Source of the DNA: Pyropia yezoensis
Lineage: Eukaryota; Rhodophyta; Bangiophyceae; Bangiales; Bangiaceae
Direction: 5' to 3'
NCBI GenBank assembly: GCA_009829735.1
Contig: CM020619.1
Location: forward strand, 26,562,063 to 26,626,062
DNA length: 64,000 nt
The stretch's first letter is position 1, and every line of letters begins with the position of its first letter. Below are positions 63,979-64,000 of the stretch, piece by piece. The position numbers and the translations under genes were made by a program. Below the pieces are notes generated by a model that had not been told where the DNA came from, made no database searches, and saw only the letters and a list, made by a program, of their open reading frames with translations.

Positions 63979-64000
63979 TGTGGCAGTATTGACCCCCAGG
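63979..64000 (+). repeat. First 22 bp of an LTR (family B), cut by the window end
   Basis: Begins TGTGGCAGTATTGACC directly after the polypurine tract, exactly as at 56018. Confidence 0.95.

Larger units (their letters stand above)
60869..64000 (+). mobile_element. Second copy of family B, right part (gap side truncated)
   Basis: Matches 52903 to 56039 of the first copy. By eye the only differences are six single-base deletions in short mononucleotide runs, one of them (60935-60939) beside a CG insertion; I noticed no substitutions. It contains the end of integrase with the chromodomain, the antisense ORF, the polypurine tract and the first 22 bp of an LTR. It may be a separate recent insertion or an assembly duplication. 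Confidence 0.93.

Noticed and set aside
1-64000. tRNA or rRNA genes
   Set aside because: No cloverleaf, A/B-box pair or rRNA core sequence was recognised by eye; a dedicated search would be needed to exclude them.

Overview
The window is eukaryotic nuclear DNA. It is very GC-rich, full of mononucleotide runs (55 consecutive G at 25209-25263) and minisatellites, and carries two families of LTR retrotransposon. Host genes are mostly long uninterrupted frames of low-complexity protein, with a few recognisable eukaryotic proteins: a UBA-UAS-UBX protein like FAF2/UBXD8, a Taspase-1-like threonine aspartase, a tandem-BRCT protein and a trihelix/SANT-like protein. There are no operons or bacterial signals. 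A GC-rich alga (for example a bangiophyte red alga such as Porphyra/Pyropia) fits, but that is inference from composition and gene style, not shown by the sequence.

Layout. 1-3618: left part of a minus-strand Ty3/gypsy-type element (family A): start of pol with the protease, complete gag, primer-binding site and a 363-bp LTR. 3.9-5.5 kb: an unrecognised minus-strand gene. 7.0-9.0 kb: a single-zinc-finger protein with a PYDRGGG repeat tail. 9.4-11.3 kb: a Pro/Gly/His-rich frame. 13.9-15.2 kb: a repeat-built frame. 15.8-17.1 kb: a tandem-BRCT gene (minus) whose leader and first ~30 residues copy those of the 7.0-kb gene, in inverted orientation. 18.1-19.5 kb: Taspase-like gene. 20.4-23.7 kb (minus) and 26.1-28.9 kb (plus): two genes or gene remnants built from ~20-residue tryptophan repeats, on either side of a small ORF, the poly-G run and a 39/43-bp minisatellite. 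33.3-35.0 kb: FAF2-like gene. 38.75-42.8 kb: a 1348-residue disordered protein. 42.8-47.1 kb: no convincing gene, but an 85-bp near-perfect palindrome.

47111-56486 is a complete Ty3/gypsy chromovirus (family B, 9376 bp). It has identical-length 469-bp LTRs differing at two positions, TGTGGCA/TGCCACA ends and a CGTAC target duplication. It encodes gag, pol (protease, RT, RNase H, integrase with GPY/F module and chromodomain) and a ~650-residue antisense ORF between pol and the 3' LTR. Gag has one in-frame TAA and pol one frameshift in integrase. It sits 80 bp upstream of the ATG of a gene (56571-60368) that carries a duplicated Cys motif, a 102-bp repeat array and a trihelix/SANT-like domain. 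A 500-N gap (60369-60868) is followed by a second copy of the right third of family B, which differs from the first only by indels of one or two bases. This may be an assembly duplication.

The most unusual signal is that both retroelement families are packed with perfect or near-perfect palindromes and hairpins (arms of 7-10 bp, up to 21 bp in total). In family B they are often centred on CAAGTTG or CAACTTG, and they occur in coding and non-coding parts alike.
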